Positions 23,614-32,891 of a stretch of DNA of 64,000 nt are shown one piece after another. The stretch lies in the NCBI RefSeq assembly GCF_015905305.1, contig NZ_JADZLQ010000001.1:1264599-1328598 (forward strand), written 5' to 3'. Made by a program: the position numbers and the translations under genes. The notes below the pieces were generated by a model. It was given only the letters and a program-made list of their open reading frames with translations. It had not been told where the DNA came from and did no database searches. Within the stretch, counting starts at the first letter, position 1. Each line of letters starts with the position of its first letter. Origin of the DNA: Pinirhizobacter soli. GTDB taxonomy: Bacteria; Pseudomonadota; Gammaproteobacteria; Xanthomonadales; Rhodanobacteraceae.

Positions 23614-25710
23614 CTAGCGTCCCAATGCCGTTACCAACCGCACGCGGCGGTTGTCCGGCACTTCGTTATAGGCAAGCACGTGCAGGTTCTGTGCCACATG
23701 GCGGGTGAAGCGGGCCAGCCACGGGCGCAGGTTCGGGGCGACCAGCAGAACCGCAGGTTCCCCGGCAATTTCCTGCCGGCGGGCAGCCTCGGCGACGCTC
23801 TGCTGCAGACGCTCGGCCAGGCCCGGCTCCACCGCCGCGCCGGCCACGCCGCCGCCTTGCAGCGAGCCCAGGAGGATCTGTTCCAGGTCTGGCGCCAAGG
23901 TAATGACGGGGATCTCCGAGCCCATGCCGGCGATCTCCTGGACGATCTGGCGACCCAGGGCAACGCGGACGGCGGAGGAAAGCACGCCGGGATCCTGACT
24001 CTGGCCCGCATGCTCCGCCAAGGATTCGACAATGCCGCGCATGTTGCGCACCGGCACTCGCTCGGCCAGGAGGTTCTGCAGCACCTTCACCACCACGCCC
24101 AGCGACAGGCGCTTGGGCACGAGGTCTTCCACCAGCTTCGGCGCCGTAGCGGCCAGGCGGTCGAGCATCTGCTGCACGTCCTGGTGGCCCAGGAGCTCAT
24201 GGGCATGACCGCCCAGGATGTGCGAAAGATGGGTGGCGATCACCGTGGCCGGGTCCACCACCGTGTAGCCGAGCGATTGCGCATGCTCGCGCAGGCCCGG
24301 CTCGATCCATACCGCCGGCAGGCCGAAGGCAGGGTCGGTGGTGGCGATGCCGTTCAGCGCGCCATGCACGCGGCCCGGATCGATCGCCAGCATCCGCTCG
24401 TTGTGGATCTCGGCCTCGCCCATCGGCACGCCCATCAGGCTGATGCGGTAGGAATGCGGTCCTAAGTCCAGGTTGTCGCGGATGTGCACCGCCGGCACCA
24501 GGAAACCCAGTTCCTGCGACAGCTTGCGGCGGACCGACTTGATCCGGCCCATCAGCTCGCCGCCCTGGTTCTTGTCCACCAGCGGAATGAGCCGGTAGCC
24601 CACTTCAAGGCCGATGGTGTCGACGCTTGCCACGTCTTCCCACGACAGCTCCAGTTTCTCGCCGGACACCGGCGCCTCGGGCGGGGCTTCCAGCGCGCGC
24701 CGGGTGGCGGCAGCTACTTCCTGGCGACGTTTGTTCAAGGCCCACGCACCGGCCCCGCAGACGGCGCCGAGCATCAGGAAGGCCACGTTCGGCATGCCGG
24801 GGACCAGCCCCATCACCGCCAGCACCACGCCTGCCACCGCCAGCGCCTTGGGCTGGCCGAACAGCTGGCCTACTACGTGCCGGCCCATGTCCTGCGACTT
24901 GGACACGCGGGTGACGATCACCGCGGCTGCAATGGAAAGCATCAGGCCCGGCACCTGGGCGACCAGGCCGTCGCCGATGGTCAGCAGCGTGTAGTTGCGC
25001 GCCGCCTCGCTGGCGGAGAGGCCGTGCTGCAGCATGCCGACGAAGAAACCACCGACGATGTTGATGATGAGGATCAGGATGCCGGCGGTGGCGTCGCCGC
25101 GCACGAACTTCGAGGCACCGTCCATGGAGCCATAGAAATCCGCTTCTTCGCGCACTTCCTGGCGGCGCTCGCGCGCCTGTTCCTGGGTGAGCAGACCCGC
25201 GTTCAGATCCGCGTCGATGGCCATCTGCTTGCCGGGCATCGCATCGAGGGTGAAACGTGCGGTCACTTCCGACACGCGCGTGGCGCCCTTGGTGACCACC
25301 ACGAAGTTGATGATGGTGAGGATGCAGAACACCACCAGGCCCACGGCAAAATTCCCGCCGATGACGAATTCGCCGAAGGCCTCGATCACCTTGCCCGCCG
25401 CGCCCGGACCCATGTGGCCGTGCAGCAGCACCACGCGGGTGGAAGCGATGTTCAGCGCCAGGCGCAGCAGGGTGGCGCCCAGCACCACGGTCGGGAAGGC
25501 TGCGAATTCCAGCGGCCGCATCACGTACACCACCGCCAGCAGGATCACCAGCGACAGCGCGATATTGAAGGTGAAGAGCAGGTCCAGCATGAACGGCGGC
25601 AGCGGCAGCATCAGCATCGCCAGCACCAGCAACATGGCGACCGGTGCGCCGATGCCGCGGCGGGCCATCTGGCCGAATACGGCGAAACCTGAAGTGGACG
25701 GGGTAGCCAT
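23614..25710 (-). CDS. flhA: Flagellar export gate protein FlhA
   Basis: 698 residues: eight membrane helices in the first 320 residues with the FHIPEP region 'GDATAGILILIINIVGGFFVGM', then the cytoplasmic nonamer-ring domain ('ELSWEDVASVDTIGLEVGYRLIPLV', 'VHIRDNLDL', 'PVRNMRGIVESL'). Docks chaperone-substrate pairs such as FliS-FliC and FliT-FliD. It starts three bases after flhB. Normal length. Confidence 0.97.
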   Translation of the reverse strand: MATPSTSGFAVFGQMARRGIGAPVAMLLVLAMLMLPLPPFMLDLLFTFNIALSLVILLAVVYVMRPLEFAAFPTVVLGATLLRLALNIASTRVVLLHGHMGPGAAGKVIEAFGEFVIGGNFAVGLVVFCILTIINFVVVTKGATRVSEVTARFTLDAMPGKQMAIDADLNAGLLTQEQARERRQEVREEADFYGSMDGASKFVRGDATAGILILIINIVGGFFVGMLQHGLSASEAARNYTLLTIGDGLVAQVPGLMLSIAAAVIVTRVSKSQDMGRHVVGQLFGQPKALAVAGVVLAVMGLVPGMPNVAFLMLGAVCGAGAWALNKRRQEVAAATRRALEAPPEAPVSGEKLELSWEDVASVDTIGLEVGYRLIPLVDKNQGGELMGRIKSVRRKLSQELGFLVPAVHIRDNLDLGPHSYRISLMGVPMGEAEIHNERMLAIDPGRVHGALNGIATTDPAFGLPAVWIEPGLREHAQSLGYTVVDPATVIATHLSHILGGHAHELLGHQDVQQMLDRLAATAPKLVEDLVPKRLSLGVVVKVLQNLLAERVPVRNMRGIVESLAEHAGQSQDPGVLSSAVRVALGRQIVQEIAGMGSEIPVITLAPDLEQILLGSLQGGGVAGAAVEPGLAERLQQSVAEAARRQEIAGEPAVLLVAPNLRPWLARFTRHVAQNLHVLAYNEVPDNRRVRLVTALGR

Positions 25711-25713
25711 GGC

Positions 25714-26859
25714 TTAGTTCTCGTCGTTCATGCGGTAACGGCCCAGGAGGTCGGGATCGACATCCGGGTTGGGTTTTTCAGGCATAGCGTCGCCCTGGGC
25801 GAGCGCGGTCTTCAGGCGAAACACATAGGCCAGGATCTGCGCCACGGCCACGAACAGCGTGGCGGGAATTTCCTGTCCTACTTCGGTGGTGTTGTAGAGC
25901 GCGCGGGCCAGGGGCGCGGCCTCCACCAGCGGCACCCTGTGCGCGCCGGCCACCGAGCGGATCTGCATGGCGATCACGTCCATGCCCTTGGCCACCACCC
26001 TCGGCGCGCGCATGGCGTCCTCGTAGGACAGCGCCACGGCGAAGTGGCTGGGGTTGACCACCACCACGTCGGCCTTGGGGATGTCCTGCATCATGCGGCG
26101 GCGGGACATCTGTATCTGCATGCTGCGGATGCGGCCCTTCATTTCGGGGTTGCCGTCACTTTCCTTGTGCTCGTCCTTGACCTGCTGCTTGGTCATGCGC
26201 ATTTTTTTCGCGAACGAGAATTTCTGCCACGGCGCATCGATCAGGCCGATCAGGCCCAGCACGCAGGCGAAGAACAGGCAGGCCTGGCCGATGGTGCCCA
26301 GCGATCGGTGGACGCCGGCGGCGACGTCGCCAGAGCCGGTACCCAGCATGTCGGCGCGGCTTTTCATCATGTACCAGACCAGCACGCCACCGATCAGGAC
26401 GAGCTTGAGCATCGATTTGCCGAGCTCGACGAAACCATTGGTGGAAAAAATGCGGCCGAAGCCTGCGATCGGGTTCAGCCGGTCGAACTTCGGCAACAGC
26501 GCCTGGCCGGAAAAATTAAGGCCGCCAAGCAAGGCGGGCGCCGCGAAGGCGGCGACGATGGTCACGACGAACAGCGGTGCGAGCATGCGCAGCGCCTCCA
26601 GTGCGGCGGCGGAGAGCACATGGGAAATGCCGTCGGCGGAGTAGAGATCCTCGCGGTTGTAGCGCACGCCAAGCATCATGATGTTGCGCGCATGCAGGGC
26701 CAGCTCGTCGCGCGTGGCAAGGATGCTCGACACGCCGGCCAGCACCACCACGCCGGTGGACAATTCGCGCGAGCGCGGCAGCTCGCCTTTCTCGCGGGCT
26801 TCGCGAAGGCGTTTTTCACTGGCCTCTTCTGTGCGGTCCTGGTCGCTCTCCTCGCTCAT
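25714..26859 (-). CDS. flhB: Flagellar export switch protein FlhB (NPSH cleavage motif)
   Basis: 381 residues. Acidic N terminus ('DRTEEASEKRLREAREKGELPRSRE' region), four membrane helices, then the autocleaving cytoplasmic domain. The cleavage motif reads Asn269-Pro270-Ser271-His272, where almost all FlhB proteins have NPTH; numbering equals that of Salmonella. After cleavage the tail binds FliK and changes export from hook to filament proteins. GGAGG lies five bases before the ATG at 26859, which overlaps fliR (ATGA); the longer frame upstream is the wrong frame of fliR. Ser for Thr is chemically mild, so function is probably kept. Confidence 0.96.
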   Translation of the reverse strand: MSEESDQDRTEEASEKRLREAREKGELPRSRELSTGVVVLAGVSSILATRDELALHARNIMMLGVRYNREDLYSADGISHVLSAAALEALRMLAPLFVVTIVAAFAAPALLGGLNFSGQALLPKFDRLNPIAGFGRIFSTNGFVELGKSMLKLVLIGGVLVWYMMKSRADMLGTGSGDVAAGVHRSLGTIGQACLFFACVLGLIGLIDAPWQKFSFAKKMRMTKQQVKDEHKESDGNPEMKGRIRSMQIQMSRRRMMQDIPKADVVVVNPSHFAVALSYEDAMRAPRVVAKGMDVIAMQIRSVAGAHRVPLVEAAPLARALYNTTEVGQEIPATLFVAVAQILAYVFRLKTALAQGDAMPEKPNPDVDPDLLGRYRMNDEN

Positions 26860-27632
26860 GGCGAACCTCCGCCGATGAGGCCGCGCATGGTTGCCCAGGC
26901 GTCGGCGGAAAGCGCATCGAAGGCGCCGGGAAGCTGGCGCAAGGCCAGCCAGACGGCAACCAGGCCAAGGCTTACCGTAATCGGGAAGCCCACCGCGAAG
27001 AGGTTCATCGATGGTGCCGAGCGGCTGATGGCGCCAAAGCCCAGGTTCACCACCAGCAAGGCGGTAAGCGCAGGCAGCGCCACGCGCAGGGCGCCGGCGA
27101 ACAGGTGCCCGCTCCACGTCAGCACGCCCCAGATGTCGTCGGCGCCTACACCCGGGCCCCCGAAGGGCATGGTGTGGAAGCTGTCGGCCAGGAGGGCGAT
27201 CAACTGCAGGTGGCCGTCGAGCGCCAGGAACAGCAAGGTGATCATGCCGGTGTAGAACTGGCTCATCACCGACGTCGAGCCGCCGCCAAGCGGGTTCACG
27301 GTTTCGGCGTAGGAAAGGCTCATCGAGGTGGAGATCAGCTGCGCGCCGAAGGCCACCGCCTCGAATACCAGTTTCAGCACGAAGCCGATCAAGCCGCCCA
27401 GCAGCATCTGCTGCGCCAGCACGCCGATGCCCTGCCCCGACATCGGCTCGAGGCCCACGGGGGCCATCGGCGCGATCACCGCCACCAGTGCCAGGGCGAG
27501 GCCAACGCGGATGCGTACCGGGATGGTGGTGGCACCGAATATGGGAGCCACCAGGAACAAACCGCCAACGCGGGAAAGCGCCCATGAGAAGGCGCCGATC
27601 CATGCGGTGATCTGGGCGGCTTCGATCGGCAT
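26856..27632 (-). CDS. fliR: Flagellar export gate protein FliR
   Basis: 258 residues, six hydrophobic segments. Family blocks include 'FSWALSRVGGLFLVAPIFGA', 'SMSLSYAETVNPLGGGSTSVMSQFY' and 'LVVNLGFGAISRSAPSMNLFAVGFP'. Forms the core of the export gate with FliP and FliQ. It starts two bases after the fliQ stop and overlaps flhB by four bases. Confidence 0.96.
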   Translation of the reverse strand: MPIEAAQITAWIGAFSWALSRVGGLFLVAPIFGATTIPVRIRVGLALALVAVIAPMAPVGLEPMSGQGIGVLAQQMLLGGLIGFVLKLVFEAVAFGAQLISTSMSLSYAETVNPLGGGSTSVMSQFYTGMITLLFLALDGHLQLIALLADSFHTMPFGGPGVGADDIWGVLTWSGHLFAGALRVALPALTALLVVNLGFGAISRSAPSMNLFAVGFPITVSLGLVAVWLALRQLPGAFDALSADAWATMRGLIGGGSP

Positions 27633-27634
27633 GG

Positions 27635-27904
27635 CTAGCGCGCCGAGGCCGGCAGGTTTTCGATCAACTGCTGGGTGTACTGCACCAGCGTGTGCAGCAT
27701 CCAGGGGCCGGCGACCACCAGCACCAGGGACATGGCGATCAGCTTGGGGATGAAACTCAAGGTCTGTTCGTTGATCTGCGTGGCGGCCTGCACCATGCCG
27801 ATGATCAGGCCCACCGCCAGCGCGGTGAGCAGCAACGGGGCGCCGATCAGCATGGCGATGTACAGCGCCTGCTGGCCGAAATTGATCACGCTTTCCGGCG
27901 TCAT
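27635..27904 (-). CDS. fliQ: Flagellar export gate protein FliQ
   Basis: 89 residues with two membrane helices, 'ALYIAMLIGAPLLLTALAVG' and 'PKLIAMSLVLVVAGPWMLHTL', joined by the conserved 'QAATQINEQTLSFIPK' loop. The ATG at 27904 gives the standard length and overlaps fliP (ATGA). Confidence 0.96.
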   Translation of the reverse strand: MTPESVINFGQQALYIAMLIGAPLLLTALAVGLIIGMVQAATQINEQTLSFIPKLIAMSLVLVVAGPWMLHTLVQYTQQLIENLPASAR

Positions 27905-28647
27905 GTGTAGAAGCTCCCGGCAAGCGTGCCCAGCAGCAGCGTCCACCCGTCCACCAGCACGAACAGCATGATCTTGAAGGGCAGCGAGATGATCATCGGC
28001 GACACCATCATCATGCCCATCGACATCAGCACCGACGCCACCACCAGGTCGATGATCAGGAACGGGATGAACAGCAGGAAGCCCATCTGGAAGGCGGTCT
28101 TCAGCTCACTGGTGACGAACGCCGGCAACGCCACGCGGTAGGGCACCGCTTCCTTGCTGGCGTAGGGCGCGTCGCCGGCCAGCCGGGTGAAGAGCTGCAG
28201 GTCCGGCTCGCGGGTCTGGTCCAGCATGAACCGGTGGAAAGGAGCCGCCGCGGCGGGCAACGCGGCTTCCGCCGTCATCGTGCCGTCCATGTACGGCTTG
28301 ACGCCGTCGGCGTAGGAATGGTTCAGCACCGGCCCCATCACGAACAAGGTCAGGAACAGCGACAGGCCCAGGATCACCTGGTTGGGCGGCGTGGTGTTGG
28401 TACCCAGCGCCTGGCGCAGGAACCCCAGCACGATCACGATGCGCGTGAACGAGGTCATCATCAAAAGGATCGCCGGCAGCACGGTCAGCGCCGTCATCAG
28501 CGCCAGCATCTGCAACGACAGCGTCCAGTTCGAACCGCCGTTGGCGGCTGGTGCCACGTTCACCAGCGGAATGCCGACGGGGTCGGCGGCGGCCAGGCCC
28601 GGCAGCAGCACCAGGGCGGCAAGAAGGATCCAGCGCAGCGTCTTCAT
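27901..28647 (-). CDS. fliP: Flagellar export gate protein FliP
   Basis: 248 residues with a cleavable signal peptide ('LLAALVLLPGLAAADP'), as in enteric FliP. Four membrane helices; signature 'LLMMTSFTRIVIVLGFLRQALGTNTTPPNQV' region and the C-terminal block 'FMGFLLFIPFLIIDLVV'-like run near residue 190-205. The ATG at 28647 overlaps the fliO stop by one base (TGATG). Confidence 0.96.
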   Translation of the reverse strand: MKTLRWILLAALVLLPGLAAADPVGIPLVNVAPAANGGSNWTLSLQMLALMTALTVLPAILLMMTSFTRIVIVLGFLRQALGTNTTPPNQVILGLSLFLTLFVMGPVLNHSYADGVKPYMDGTMTAEAALPAAAAPFHRFMLDQTREPDLQLFTRLAGDAPYASKEAVPYRVALPAFVTSELKTAFQMGFLLFIPFLIIDLVVASVLMSMGMMMVSPMIISLPFKIMLFVLVDGWTLLLGTLAGSFYT

Positions 28648-29072
28648 CAGCGCTTGCCCCACAGGCTTAGGATGTCGCGGAAACTCTGTGGCGCGGTGGA
28701 TGGCGCCGACGCATCCTCGGCGATGGGCGTTGCCAGCACATGCAGCGTGCGCAGGCCCGACGGCGACGCGCCCACCAGGAGCTGCGTACCGCCCACTTCC
28801 ATCAGCATCACTTTTTCCTTCACGCCCACCGGCATGGTTTCGATCACGCGGATCTTCCGGCCGCCGGGACGCACCCGGGCCTGCGCCCGGCGGGTGAGCC
28901 AGCCGGCGACGAAGATCATGGCCACGATGCCGGCCAGGCTCAGCACCACGCGCAGCAGTTCCGCACCCGTATTCATCGGGGCAGGAGCGGCCATGGCGGC
29001 GGGAGCGGCCCGCAGCATGCCCGGCGCGACTGCCATCAGCAGGGCGCCGAAGGAGGCAAACACGGTTTTCAT
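28647..29072 (-). CDS. fliO: Flagellar export assembly protein FliO
   Basis: 141 residues: signal-like N terminus (1-28), a membrane helix at about 40-62 ('VVLSLAGIVAMIFVAGWLT') and a small cytoplasmic domain with 'IRVIETMPVGVKEKVMLMEVGGTQLLVGASPSG'-type spacing, the FliO hallmark. Helps FliP ring formation. It overlaps fliN by ATGA. Confidence 0.93.
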   Translation of the reverse strand: MKTVFASFGALLMAVAPGMLRAAPAAMAAPAPMNTGAELLRVVLSLAGIVAMIFVAGWLTRRAQARVRPGGRKIRVIETMPVGVKEKVMLMEVGGTQLLVGASPSGLRTLHVLATPIAEDASAPSTAPQSFRDILSLWGKR

Positions 29073-29401
29073 CGCAGCTTGCGCACCCGCTCTGCGGGGC
29101 TGATCACGTCGGTCAGCCGGATGCCGAACTTCTCGTTGATCACCACCACTTCGCCGTGGGCGACCAGGGTGCCGTTGACGAACACGTCCAGCGGCTCGCC
29201 CGCGGCGCGGTCCAGTTCCACCACCGAGCCCTGGTTCAGCTGCAACAGGTTGCGGATGGAGATCTTGGTGCGGCCCACTTCCATGGCCATGGTCACCGGC
29301 ACGTCCAGGATGACGTCGAGGCTGACGTCGGAGGAGATGCCGGCCTTGGCCAGGACTCCGGCGTTCGACTCGTCCGCAAGGGCGGTGGCTTCACTGTTCA
29401 T
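29069..29401 (-). CDS. fliN: Flagellar motor switch protein FliN
   Basis: 110 residues; a SpoA (surface presentation) domain with 'DVILDVPVTMAMEVGRTKI', 'LLQLNQGSVVELDR' and 'VVINEKFGIRLTDVISP'. C-ring component that binds FliM and FliH. The 91-base gap from fliM is unusually long for this operon and holds an 8-bp inverted repeat (TTCTCGTG at 29411, CACGAGAA at 29454). Confidence 0.96.
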   Translation of the reverse strand: MNSEATALADESNAGVLAKAGISSDVSLDVILDVPVTMAMEVGRTKISIRNLLQLNQGSVVELDRAAGEPLDVFVNGTLVAHGEVVVINEKFGIRLTDVISPAERVRKLR

Positions 29402-29492
29402 GTGCGCTTCTTCTCGTGGTGGTTCATTGCCGCGCGACGGTTTGCCGGCGGGTCACGAGAAAGGATGCAATGGGTGTGCCAACCCTTATTGG

Positions 29493-30509
29493 TTACGCCG
29501 TGACCGGATCGGGCAGCAGTTCGGTCGGGGGCCGGGTCACCCTCGTGCGCATCAGCTGCTCGAAACGGACCGCCTTGTGACCGTTGGCGTTACCCATCCG
29601 GCCGCGGAATACCGGTATGTCCTCGGCGTAGACGGACGCAAATTCCGGCATGGAGATGGGAATGACGTCGCCGGGCCTAAGGTGCAGGAAATCGCCGATG
29701 CTGATGCGCGTTTCGGCCATCAGCGACGACAGCTCCACCTCGGCATCGAGGATTTCCTCGTGCAGGGACTGGATCCAGCGGTCGTCGCGTTCGGCGCGGT
29801 CGCTCTGCACGCCGGCGTCGAGCAATTCACGGATCGGCTCGACCATCGAATACGGCAGGGTGAGGTGGATTTCCCCGCCGCCGCCGTCCAGCTCGATATG
29901 GAAACGCGAGACCACCACGGTTTCGGTGGGGCTGACGATATTGGCGAACTGGGGGTTGATCTCGGAATTGAGGAATTCGAAGTCCATCTTCAGCACCGGG
30001 GCCCAGGCTTCGCCCATGGCGGTGAAGATCTCACCCAGCACGATCTGGATCACGCGGTTCTCGGTGGGGGTGAAATCCCGGCCCTCGATGCGCGCGTGGT
30101 AGCGGCCGTCGCCGCCGAAGAAATTATCGATCACGGTAAACACCAGGCGCGGCTCCAGCACGCAAAGGGCGGTGCCACGCAAGGGCTTGATGCGGATCAG
30201 GTTGAGGTTCGAGGGCACGGCAAGCGAATGCACGTACTCGTTGAACTTCATCATGCGCACGCCAAGCACCGACACCTCGCAGGACTTGCGCAACACGTTG
30301 AACAGGTTGCCGCGGAAGTAGCGGGCAAACCGGTCGTTGACCATCTCAAGCGTGGGCAGCCGGCCGCGGACGATGCGGTCCTGCTGGGTGAAGTCGTATT
30401 CGATGGCAATGCCCGGCGGCAATGGCTCGTCGACCTCGGTTTCCACCGCGCCGCCTTCCACACCGGCCAGCAGCGCATCGATTTCTTCCTGGGAAAGCAG
30501 GTCGCTCAT
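29493..30509 (-). CDS. fliM: Flagellar motor switch protein FliM
   Basis: 338 residues. The N-terminal CheY-binding peptide is present ('LLSQEEIDALLAGVE'), followed by the CheC-like middle domain and a C-terminal SpoA domain ('LDAEVELSSLMAETRISIGDFLHLRPGDVIP'). Changes rotation sense when CheY-P binds. AGGACC lies before the ATG. Confidence 0.97.
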   Translation of the reverse strand: MSDLLSQEEIDALLAGVEGGAVETEVDEPLPPGIAIEYDFTQQDRIVRGRLPTLEMVNDRFARYFRGNLFNVLRKSCEVSVLGVRMMKFNEYVHSLAVPSNLNLIRIKPLRGTALCVLEPRLVFTVIDNFFGGDGRYHARIEGRDFTPTENRVIQIVLGEIFTAMGEAWAPVLKMDFEFLNSEINPQFANIVSPTETVVVSRFHIELDGGGGEIHLTLPYSMVEPIRELLDAGVQSDRAERDDRWIQSLHEEILDAEVELSSLMAETRISIGDFLHLRPGDVIPISMPEFASVYAEDIPVFRGRMGNANGHKAVRFEQLMRTRVTRPPTELLPDPVTA

Positions 30510-30525
30510 GGCAGGTCCTTTTCAG

Positions 30526-30999
30526 CTACTGCATTACGAAGCTGGTGAAATACACCGCGTCGATGCCGGGCTTGCCGGTCTTGTCCGCCACGATCTTCTG
30601 CACCGCGGCCAGTGCCTCGGCCTGCAGCTTCTGCTTGCCCTTCGCGTCGGTCAGGGTGGTGGCGTCCTGGCCTGAGAACAGCATCACCAGCGCGTTGCGG
30701 ATCACAGGGTCGGTGTCTTTCACAGCCTGGATGGCTTCCGGATCGTGCGACATCACGGTAATGCCCACCTGCAGGTAACGCAGGGCGCGGTCGTCCTGGA
30801 AGTTCACCACGAAGCCCGGATCCAGCGCCTGGTAAAGCGCCTCGCGATGGACCGGCTTGGCTTCTTCGGCACTCTTCTTGTGCAGCAGGAAGAAGCCGCC
30901 GGCACCGATGGCAATGACCGCCACGGCGAGGATGGCCAGAAGCCCTCCCTTCCCCTTTTTCTTCACGACCGGGGCAACATTTTCGGCGGTTGCGGACAT
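30526..30999 (-). CDS. fliL: Flagellar basal-body-associated protein FliL
   Basis: 157 residues: short cytoplasmic Lys-rich N terminus, one membrane helix ('LLAILAVAVIAIGAGGFFLL'), and a periplasmic FliL domain starting 'EALYQALDPGFVVNFQDDRALRYLQVGITV'. Supports the stator ring under load. First gene of the fliLMNOPQR-flhB unit, 72 bases after an exact sigma-54 promoter; the ATG at 30999 is the family start. Confidence 0.95.
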   Translation of the reverse strand: MSATAENVAPVVKKKGKGGLLAILAVAVIAIGAGGFFLLHKKSAEEAKPVHREALYQALDPGFVVNFQDDRALRYLQVGITVMSHDPEAIQAVKDTDPVIRNALVMLFSGQDATTLTDAKGKQKLQAEALAAVQKIVADKTGKPGIDAVYFTSFVMQ

Positions 31000-31070
31000 G
31001 GAAACCTCAAGCCTTATAGCTAATGTCGAAAGCGTTCGCGCGGGATATCCGCGCTCGTCATGATGTTCGA

Positions 31071-31086
31071 TGCAAGCCGCGTGCCA
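31071..31086 (-). promoter_or_regulatory. Sigma-54 promoter of fliLMNOPQR
   Basis: Minus-strand TGGCACGCGGCTTGCA: GG and GC are spaced by exactly ten bases, and both the -24 (TGGCACG) and -12 (TTGCA) blocks match the consensus. It is 72 bases before the fliL ATG and would depend on FleQ (38282-39688). Confidence 0.9.
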
Positions 31087-31129
31087 CGGCTTCAAGGCCT
31101 TGCACCATGCGGGTTTGCCTTAAACCAGT

Positions 31130-31149
31130 CGCGCCGGTTTCCCGGCGCG
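31130..31149 (-). terminator. GC hairpin after fliK
   Basis: CGCGCCGG-gaaa-CCGGCGCG on the minus strand: a perfect 8-bp stem with a tetraloop, 34 bases after the fliK stop and before the fliL promoter. Only a short T run follows (ACTGGTTT), so it is probably a partial terminator between the two transcription units. Confidence 0.6.
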
Positions 31150-31182
31150 TGTCGGTATTTTGTTGTTCAAACCATCCTTCGG

Positions 31183-32460
31183 CTACGCGAAGTCGTCGAC
31201 CAGGGCGTTGGACACGCGCACGGTGGCGCGCTGTACCTCCGCGGTGTCGCCGGACTCGCCACCACCCTGTGCCACCTGGGCGAACGACTTGCCGTTGCCC
31301 TGGCCGTCCTGCCCCGCCTTCTGCTGGCCGACCTGTGTCTGGCCCAGTTGCAAACCGTGGTGGGCAAGCATGGTGTCGAGCTGGGTGAGAGTCTGGTTCA
31401 CTGCCTGCACGGCGGCCGGGTGCTGGGCGGCGAAAGCGACGTCCACGCGGTTCTCGTGCACGCTGATCTTCACGTCCAGCTGGCCCATGTCCTCCGGATG
31501 CAGGCGGATGGACGCTTCCTTGATATCCCCGTGGCTCATCCAGGCGATCTGCTGGCCCAGCTCATTGGCGAAGGCCGGCGTACCCGCCACCTGGGTGCTT
31601 TGCAGGGCGGCCGGTACGGGCACCGGGACGGCTGCCTGGGACACCTGGCCGGTAGCCAGCTGCGCGGGATCCGGTAGCTGGGCCGTCGTGTCCGGATCGG
31701 TCTTTGCGCCGCTGCCCAGCAACCCTGCCACGGCATCGCCGACGAGGCCCACCGCCTTGCCGATCACGCCTGTGGCAGCATCGGCGACGGTACCGGCCAC
31801 CGCCCCGCCGAGCGAACCGGTAAGGGCCTGGGCCATCTTCGAAGACGCTGTAATGGCGGCGCCGATGTCATCGGCGATGGTGGATTTGCTGTCGTTCGAC
31901 GTGGTGGTCGGCGCCGTAGTTGGCATGGTTACCGCGGTAGCCACCGGCGCTGGCTGGGTGGATTGCTGGATCAGCGCCAGCATGGCAGCGGCGATGGCCT
32001 GGCCATTGGCAGGGTCGACCGTTGGCTGGGATGGCTGATCGCTTGAGCTCGTCTTGGCATCGACGGCGGGCTGGGTGTCGGCGCTCACCGCCTGTCCCTG
32101 TGCCTGGGAGGCAGCGGAAGCCAAGTCAGCCAGGTCCGCGGCAACGCCATCGGTCGTGTCGGTGGCCGTGGCTTCACCATCATCACTCGTGTCGGCCTTC
32201 GCGCCCTTGGCCTTTGCGTGATGGGTAGCACTGCCTGCCTGGGTTCCCGGCGGCTGTGCCTTGTCTTGCGATGGCGCGGCATCCTCGTGCGGCGAGGCGT
32301 CTTTCTTTGCCGCAGGCGCGGCCGACGCGTGCTTCATCGCGTCGCCAAAGCTCGGTGCGTCATCACGGTCGGGCATGGCCGTCGTTGACCGGGACGCGGG
32401 CCGCTGCGGCGCAGTGATCTGGATGGATGGGGGCGTGGAGGCGTTCATGGGCGTTCTCAT
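31183..32460 (-). CDS. fliK: Flagellar hook-length control protein FliK
   Basis: About 425 residues. The N-terminal two thirds are low complexity, rich in Ala/Thr/Gln/Pro, as expected for an exported ruler. The C-terminal domain has 'ELGQQIAWMSHGDIKEASIRLHPEDMGQLDVKI', 'VDVAFAAQHPAAVQAVNQTLTQLDTMLAHHGL', typical of FliK_C. Measures the hook and triggers FlhB. It follows fliJ by five bases; ATG codons at 32460 and 32448 are both possible, with a slightly better GAGA before the second. A second FliK-like protein is coded at 5506. Confidence 0.92.
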   Translation of the reverse strand: MRTPMNASTPPSIQITAPQRPASRSTTAMPDRDDAPSFGDAMKHASAAPAAKKDASPHEDAAPSQDKAQPPGTQAGSATHHAKAKGAKADTSDDGEATATDTTDGVAADLADLASAASQAQGQAVSADTQPAVDAKTSSSDQPSQPTVDPANGQAIAAAMLALIQQSTQPAPVATAVTMPTTAPTTTSNDSKSTIADDIGAAITASSKMAQALTGSLGGAVAGTVADAATGVIGKAVGLVGDAVAGLLGSGAKTDPDTTAQLPDPAQLATGQVSQAAVPVPVPAALQSTQVAGTPAFANELGQQIAWMSHGDIKEASIRLHPEDMGQLDVKISVHENRVDVAFAAQHPAAVQAVNQTLTQLDTMLAHHGLQLGQTQVGQQKAGQDGQGNGKSFAQVAQGGGESGDTAEVQRATVRVSNALVDDFA

Positions 32461-32465
32461 CGTCG

Positions 32466-32891
32466 TTAGCCCGGCTTGCGCTTGGTCTGCGAGCGCTCGT
32501 CGGCCTGGTTCTGTTCGTGGCGGTCCTCGGCCTTCCGCTCGGCGTCGCGGTAGCGGGTGGTGACGGTATCCAGGGCCTTGGCCCGGCCCCGTGCTTCCAT
32601 CCACGCCTGCTGCGATGCCGCTACCGCGCGCTCGCGGCGGGCCACTTCGCCCATCTGCTGGACGATGGCCATGTCGATGCGCGCAAGGAAGCTCTGGCGG
32701 TTGAGGATGCCGGCAACGTTGCTGCCGGAAGGGATGCTGCCGTAGTCGTCGCGATAGCGACGCAATTCATCGAGCTGTTGCTGGGCCATGGCCAGCTGGT
32801 TGCGCTGGTCGGCCATGGCAACGGTGGCTTCCTGCTCGCGCTTTTCCGCCAGGTCCACCACCGGTTGAAGGCGATCGGCACGCGAGGTCAT
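32466..32891 (-). CDS. fliJ: Flagellar export chaperone-escort protein FliJ
   Basis: 141 residues, nearly all antiparallel coiled coil ('[30 protein letters not shown]', '[23 protein letters not shown]'). Forms the central stalk of the FliI ATPase and recycles chaperones. The basic C-terminal tail is longer than average. ATGA overlap with fliI. Confidence 0.93.
   Translation of the reverse strand: MTSRADRLQPVVDLAEKREQEATVAMADQRNQLAMAQQQLDELRRYRDDYGSIPSGSNVAGILNRQSFLARIDMAIVQQMGEVARRERAVAASQQAWMEARGRAKALDTVTTRYRDAERKAEDRHEQNQADERSQTKRKPG

Noticed and set aside
26860-27603. Extended N terminus for FlhB
   Set aside because: The extra part is an out-of-frame reading of fliR; a GGAGG and the ATGA overlap fix the start at 26859.
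29411-29461. Inverted repeat TTCTCGTG...CACGAGAA between fliM and fliN as terminator
   Set aside because: Only 8 bp with a 35-base centre and no U-tract, inside an operon; probably chance or a weak structure.
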